Source of the DNA: Sphingobium sufflavum
Lineage (GTDB): Bacteria; Pseudomonadota; Alphaproteobacteria; Sphingomonadales; Sphingomonadaceae
Assembly: GCF_021403115.1 (NCBI RefSeq)
Contig: NZ_JAJSSH010000014.1
Location: 42,699 to 106,698 of the forward strand
Direction of reading: 5' to 3'
Length of the DNA stretch: 64,000 nt
The notes beneath the pieces are model-generated. The model did no database searches, was not told where the DNA came from, and saw only the letters and a list, made by a program, of their open reading frames with translations. The translations under genes were made by a program, and so were the position numbers. This document shows positions 60,618 through 64,000 of this stretch, piece by piece. Position 1 is the first letter of the stretch; every line of letters begins with the position of its first letter.

Positions 60618-60957
60618 ACGCCCAGCGCAGTGATCGAAAGCAATCTGTAAGATAGTATACTTAGGAATAAGAGCGACAGTGAGCGCATAACTTCACCCGT
60701 TCGTACAGTCATCATGTCCGAACGGGCGATCACGCCTCAACCTAATAGCGGAGAATGCGGCGCCAAAAACCTGCTATCCGTTAGATAGCAGGGCCAACTC
60801 CTACAAGCTATATCAAGTCCAGAACGCCAATGGTCATAGAATCTCATGCGGTCACAAAATCGAGTCGGTCGATTTTCTAGGATATTGCCGACTAGAGATT
60901 CCCGGCGATATCGACAACAAGTCCGATCCTATGTGATCGCAATCGACGAAAAGACCA
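60618..60957. other. Intergenic region between convergent export lipoprotein and oxygenase genes
   Basis: About 340 bp without a supportable gene. It contains one clear intrinsic terminator for minus-strand transcripts (60763-60792). The rest is AT-rich with no recognised signal. Confidence 0.55.
60763..60792 (-). terminator. Rho-independent terminator downstream of the oxygenase gene
   Basis: On the minus strand CCTGCTATC and GATAGCAGG form a perfect 9-bp stem around TAACG, followed by TTTTTGG. It lies about 165 bp after the stop of the 2OG oxygenase gene. Strong intrinsic terminator pattern on this strand only. Confidence 0.78.
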
Positions 60958-61737
60958 TCATGTGTTCCTGCGATAAGCACTTGAGGAGGTGGAAACGTCA
61001 GAGCGCAACTTGATCGTCTCCAAAACTTCTGCATCATCACGCTGCTCTTCACGAGGCGCAAACAAAGCCCGCCCACGCTGAACGGCAGCAGGCGCAGGAT
61101 CACGAAGATAATAGATAGCCAGACTCTTGCGATAAACGCCTTCAGGCACGCTCATCTGGCGGCTCATACCATGCCAGCTATTCTGCGTCGTATTGAACAG
61201 AATGGCACGATTAAAAACAGGGGGCACTTCAGCAATCAACTCGCCGGGCGCTTGCCTCTCGGCGTCATGCCCCCAAAGCCCAAGATGGCCGCCGTGCTCT
61301 TCTTTCAACCCGGATGAAAGGTAGACGATGATATTAAGAACCCTTTCCAAGCCCAACTTTGGGTGAATTGAGTAATCGACATGTGGATTGAGGTTTCCTC
61401 CCTCGCCATGCATGTGCCAGCCGCCGCCGTTCAGGCCATGGTCAACATATATATTATCACCCAAGGCGTCCGCTAACAAATCAGTGACCGCCTCCGACTG
61501 CAATGTTGAGAACGCCTTGTAAGTCATCTGGGGGAAACGTTCCCAGCTGTTCAATGCCTTTTTATGCTCAATGCTGTTATTATAGAAAAACCAGTCTTGA
61601 GATTCATAATCAGGGAACTCACTCTCAAGCGCCTTGGCAACATCATCTTCAAAAAAGCCATCGACGATGCAATGATCAAAAGGCTTTGCTCCAGAAAATG
61701 TCTTGAGACTTTCCTTCAAATTATCATATCTAATCAT
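60958..61737 (-). CDS. 2-oxoglutarate/Fe(II)-dependent oxygenase
   Basis: The 259-residue protein carries the facial triad of this superfamily: His119 and Asp121 in LNPHVDYSIHP, His189 in NSWHGMSRQ, and the 2-oxoglutarate-binding Arg203 in VYRKSLAIYYL. IIVYLSSGLKEEHGGHLGLW is typical of prolyl-hydroxylase-like members found in glycan clusters. It may hydroxylate a sugar or a protein; the substrate is unknown. The start MIRYDNLKESL is preferred to a hydrophobic upstream extension. It lies 126 bp after a glycosyltransferase on the same strand. Confidence 0.87.
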   Translation of the reverse strand: MIRYDNLKESLKTFSGAKPFDHCIVDGFFEDDVAKALESEFPDYESQDWFFYNNSIEHKKALNSWERFPQMTYKAFSTLQSEAVTDLLADALGDNIYVDHGLNGGGWHMHGEGGNLNPHVDYSIHPKLGLERVLNIIVYLSSGLKEEHGGHLGLWGHDAERQAPGELIAEVPPVFNRAILFNTTQNSWHGMSRQMSVPEGVYRKSLAIYYLRDPAPAAVQRGRALFAPREEQRDDAEVLETIKLRSDVSTSSSAYRRNT

Positions 61738-61863
61738 AGTATAATCTAGGCCTTTTTGTTCAGACCGGTGATGTCCGAAAAACCAAACACAATAATGCAA
61801 TACCAACCCATGTCGCCTGACTATTCAGGCTGGAAAAGCATCCCTGGCATCCCAATTACTCTA

Positions 61864-62991
61864 TCAAGTCAAAACAGCCTCAATCTCTTGCAACAGTTCC
61901 TGCACCTTGCCCTCTATATCCGCCTCCTCAAAGAAGGCAGCGGTGGGTTGCGCATCTAAGGGTGTCTGCGCGAGCAGCTTTCTAAGAAAACTTTCCATGC
62001 GATCCGTACTCACCGCACCCGCGAGCGAAAAACCATAGCGCTCCGTCCAAAAACGTGATCCGCCCGTATTGACAAATGAACAAACCGGCACGCCCAAGGA
62101 CAGTGCTTCAGGCACAACCAGCGGATTGGGATCCTCCCGCGCAGTCAGCATAAAAAGATCTGCCCGCACAATCGAAGAATAGGGGTTAGCCAATAGTCCC
62201 GTCCAATAAAGATTGTCGAGCGGACGCTCGCTATTCATGGCCAAAGCAGGATTGACCACTTTTGAAGTGTCGTCATCCCACGGCCCGACCCACAGGAAAT
62301 CACATTCCGGAACGCGCAATGCCAACTCCCAAAACATATCGCTGCCCTTACGAAGACAGGATTGACCACACATGGCAATAAGGGGGCGAGTGCGACCATC
62401 CTTGGGCGTATCAGCCAAGATCGTTTTACGAGCATTGACTGCTTTGGCAGGCTCTTCCAAAGACTTGCGCGCGACGGCAGCACAATCGATGCTCACCCCA
62501 AAATTGACGATGGACCGACTGCCGAGCAACAATTCATCCCGTGCGTCCCGACCGCATTCCTCAGACGCAGACAGAACAAGGTTGGCATGTCGAATGTCTC
62601 CGATGGAATAGATGCCTTCCACAGCCAACGCCCGAATACCCGACCGCATCTCATGGACATGAACCAAGAACGGGATCTCTAGCATATAGCAGGCAGATGC
62701 CCAGTCTGCGGCAGCCAGGGAGTTTATGTATACCAAGTCCGGCTTGAAGCGTTTCAAATAATCCTCATAAAGCTCGACCCGAGAGCTGAGCGACAGGCGG
62801 GATGTTTCATGGCTAGTGTTAATCATCGCGACATCGGACAGGCCCGCCTTTTCCGCAAAGGCGCGAAGCGGGCCATCCTTCTTGGACACAAGCGAAACCG
62901 TATGCCGCCTAGACAGTATACTGGCGATGTCCAGGCCGATCTTGGGCGCGCCTGTCAGGCTGAAGTCATGAAGAATAAAAGCTATCTTCAT
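61864..62991 (-). CDS. GT4-family glycosyltransferase
   Basis: The 375-residue GT-B enzyme starts MKIAFILHDFSLTGAPKIGL, the usual N-terminus with a small-residue loop, and ends with the nucleotide-sugar site RADLFMLTAREDPNPLVVPEALSLGVPVCSF, whose E-x7-E spacing is retained. RPLIAMCGQSCLRKGSDMF is the interdomain strand. It should transfer an activated sugar to the growing glycan in the cytoplasm. Donor and acceptor cannot be set. It lies 120 bp after the RgpF-like gene on the same strand. Confidence 0.88.
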   Translation of the reverse strand: MKIAFILHDFSLTGAPKIGLDIASILSRRHTVSLVSKKDGPLRAFAEKAGLSDVAMINTSHETSRLSLSSRVELYEDYLKRFKPDLVYINSLAAADWASACYMLEIPFLVHVHEMRSGIRALAVEGIYSIGDIRHANLVLSASEECGRDARDELLLGSRSIVNFGVSIDCAAVARKSLEEPAKAVNARKTILADTPKDGRTRPLIAMCGQSCLRKGSDMFWELALRVPECDFLWVGPWDDDTSKVVNPALAMNSERPLDNLYWTGLLANPYSSIVRADLFMLTAREDPNPLVVPEALSLGVPVCSFVNTGGSRFWTERYGFSLAGAVSTDRMESFLRKLLAQTPLDAQPTAAFFEEADIEGKVQELLQEIEAVLT

Positions 62992-63111
62992 TAATATATC
63001 CCGTGCATTATTCGGATATCATTATGATGGCTGTCGACCATAGCCGCGCTATCAACAGTGAATTTCACCAGAAACCGTTCCCGTGTACCATGGCTGCACC
63101 GTCTTCCCTGA

Positions 63112-64000
63112 TCATCGCCACAGAAACCTGCAACCACATTCCTTCATGACATTACCGAATATACGTTCGATCGAATGCTCAAGCTGGCCGTCAACATGAT
63201 GGTCAAGCCCCTTACCGTCGCCGGTAAGAAATTTGTATGATTTCATGGGTTCGTACACAGCACGCATCACTTCCGACCGCACCATCATCATTGTACCGGA
63301 TACATATTCACAATCGCGGTTCTCCTCAGATATCTGATAGATATCGAACAGCCGGCCCATACGATCGAGATTTTGCTCCATACTTGTATGGCGTGTACGC
63401 ACAGCACCAATAATACCTATTCCAGTATCCTGGATAAAGGCTGCGATATTCTGCCTGATACGCGTCCTGTCGCCTAGAATGGCACCCAACAAATTCTTCT
63501 TCCAGATCGCGGCATACTGCGCCGAGACATGCGGACTCTTCTTCGAATGCATCATCGTGAAGGCAACATAGCGCTTGAAATCAACATGATCGAGCAAACG
63601 GAAGAAACCGCCGATATCACGCCCCTCATTCGGGGATATCTGGATATGCCCCTCAGGATAGGAAGTCCTAATGTTGGCGATCGCCTCGGTTGTCCAAGTC
63701 GACTCAACCAAGTTAACGTAAAGGTCGAACGCCACATCGATGCGTTCGATATATTCCTTCAATTCATCCCACATCTCTGGGTAATAGAGATGAACGAGCA
63801 CACAGAGCGGCACCTTGTCGCCTAGATCGTCAATAACATTCTCATCGTAAATCTCATCTGGAGGTGAGAATGCGCCATAGAGTTGCGCCTCGCAATAGGT
63901 GCGCGCTTCGCTCATGCCGCCTGAGAGATAATGGTTGAGCGACCCCCAAGGACGGTCTTGGAACGCGAGTTCCAGATCGGCGTGCAGTGCAATATATTCC
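63112..64000 (-). CDS. RgpF-like rhamnan synthesis protein, 5' end cut by window edge
   Basis: The visible 295 codons belong to the rhamnan synthesis F (RgpF) family: VLVHLYYPEMWDELKEYIERI, then SPNEGRDIGGFFRLLDHVDF, HSKKSPHV and FVSGTMMMVRSEVM-like sequence. The frame stays open from an internal ATG at 63915 to the right edge with sensible residues (DRPWGSLNHYLSGG before the ATG), so the protein begins outside the window. The ending (KECGCRFLWR) is natural for the domain. A role in rhamnose-containing glycan assembly fits the nearby rfb operon. Confidence 0.85.
   Translation of the reverse strand, partial: EYIALHADLELAFQDRPWGSLNHYLSGGMSEARTYCEAQLYGAFSPPDEIYDENVIDDLGDKVPLCVLVHLYYPEMWDELKEYIERIDVAFDLYVNLVESTWTTEAIANIRTSYPEGHIQISPNEGRDIGGFFRLLDHVDFKRYVAFTMMHSKKSPHVSAQYAAIWKKNLLGAILGDRTRIRQNIAAFIQDTGIGIIGAVRTRHTSMEQNLDRMGRLFDIYQISEENRDCEYVSGTMMMVRSEVMRAVYEPMKSYKFLTGDGKGLDHHVDGQLEHSIERIFGNVMKECGCRFLWR

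Overview
The window is a GC-rich chromosomal segment that looks like an alphaproteobacterium of the order Sphingomonadales (Sphingomonas/Sphingobium-like). The supporting signs are a CckA-type cell-cycle kinase, an alphaproteobacterial SOS box (GTTC-N7-GTTC) before recA, a probable CtrA site before cheW, HslV with a short pre-threonine leader, and scattered REP-like palindromes. This assignment is inference from gene content; no database search was run. I see no insertion sequence, integrase, CRISPR array or rRNA, and one tRNA (Val, CAC).

Positions 1-35500 are mostly housekeeping. In order they hold a KefB-type antiporter (cut by the left edge), alaS, recA with its LexA box, a minus-strand run dapA-smpB-DUF2062-cckA-receiver, a lytic transglycosylase, a small KGNG-repeat membrane protein translationally coupled to greB, ppk2, aspS, rnd, a sulfotransferase, a TPR protein, an rsmB-like methyltransferase, a 15-bp minisatellite, guaB, a divergent methyltransferase/HTH-regulator pair, a SpoU RNA methyltransferase, an MFS transporter, cheW, secA, manC, a DUF2889 protein, tRNA-Val, a Cys/His-rich small protein and hslVU.

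Positions 35527-42934 form one compact minus-strand operon for a type IV secretion apparatus, in the order virB2-B3-B4-B6-B8-B9-B10-B11. Most genes overlap by 4 bp. No virB1, virB5, virB7, virD4 or relaxase is present, VirB9 is reduced to its C-terminal domain, and VirB8 carries an added proline-rich periplasmic tail. A secreted beta-helix protein lies divergently beside the operon.

Positions 44278-64000 are a surface-polysaccharide region. It holds a glycosyltransferase-methyltransferase fusion and a double-methyltransferase protein, a complete dTDP-rhamnose operon (rfbC, rfbB, rfbD, rfbA), a capsule-type Kdo set (kdsD, kdsB, kdsA), a KpsE-KpsM-KpsT exporter with a divergent KpsD/Wza-like outer-membrane lipoprotein, further glycosyltransferases, a 2OG-Fe(II) oxygenase, and an RgpF-like protein that runs off the right edge. 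By eye the sequence becomes clearly more AT-rich from about 51000 onward, suggesting horizontal acquisition. Together these genes plausibly make activated rhamnose, mannose and Kdo, assemble and decorate a capsule-like glycan, and export it by an ABC-dependent route. The KpsC/KpsS Kdo-linker transferases expected for such a system are not in the window.
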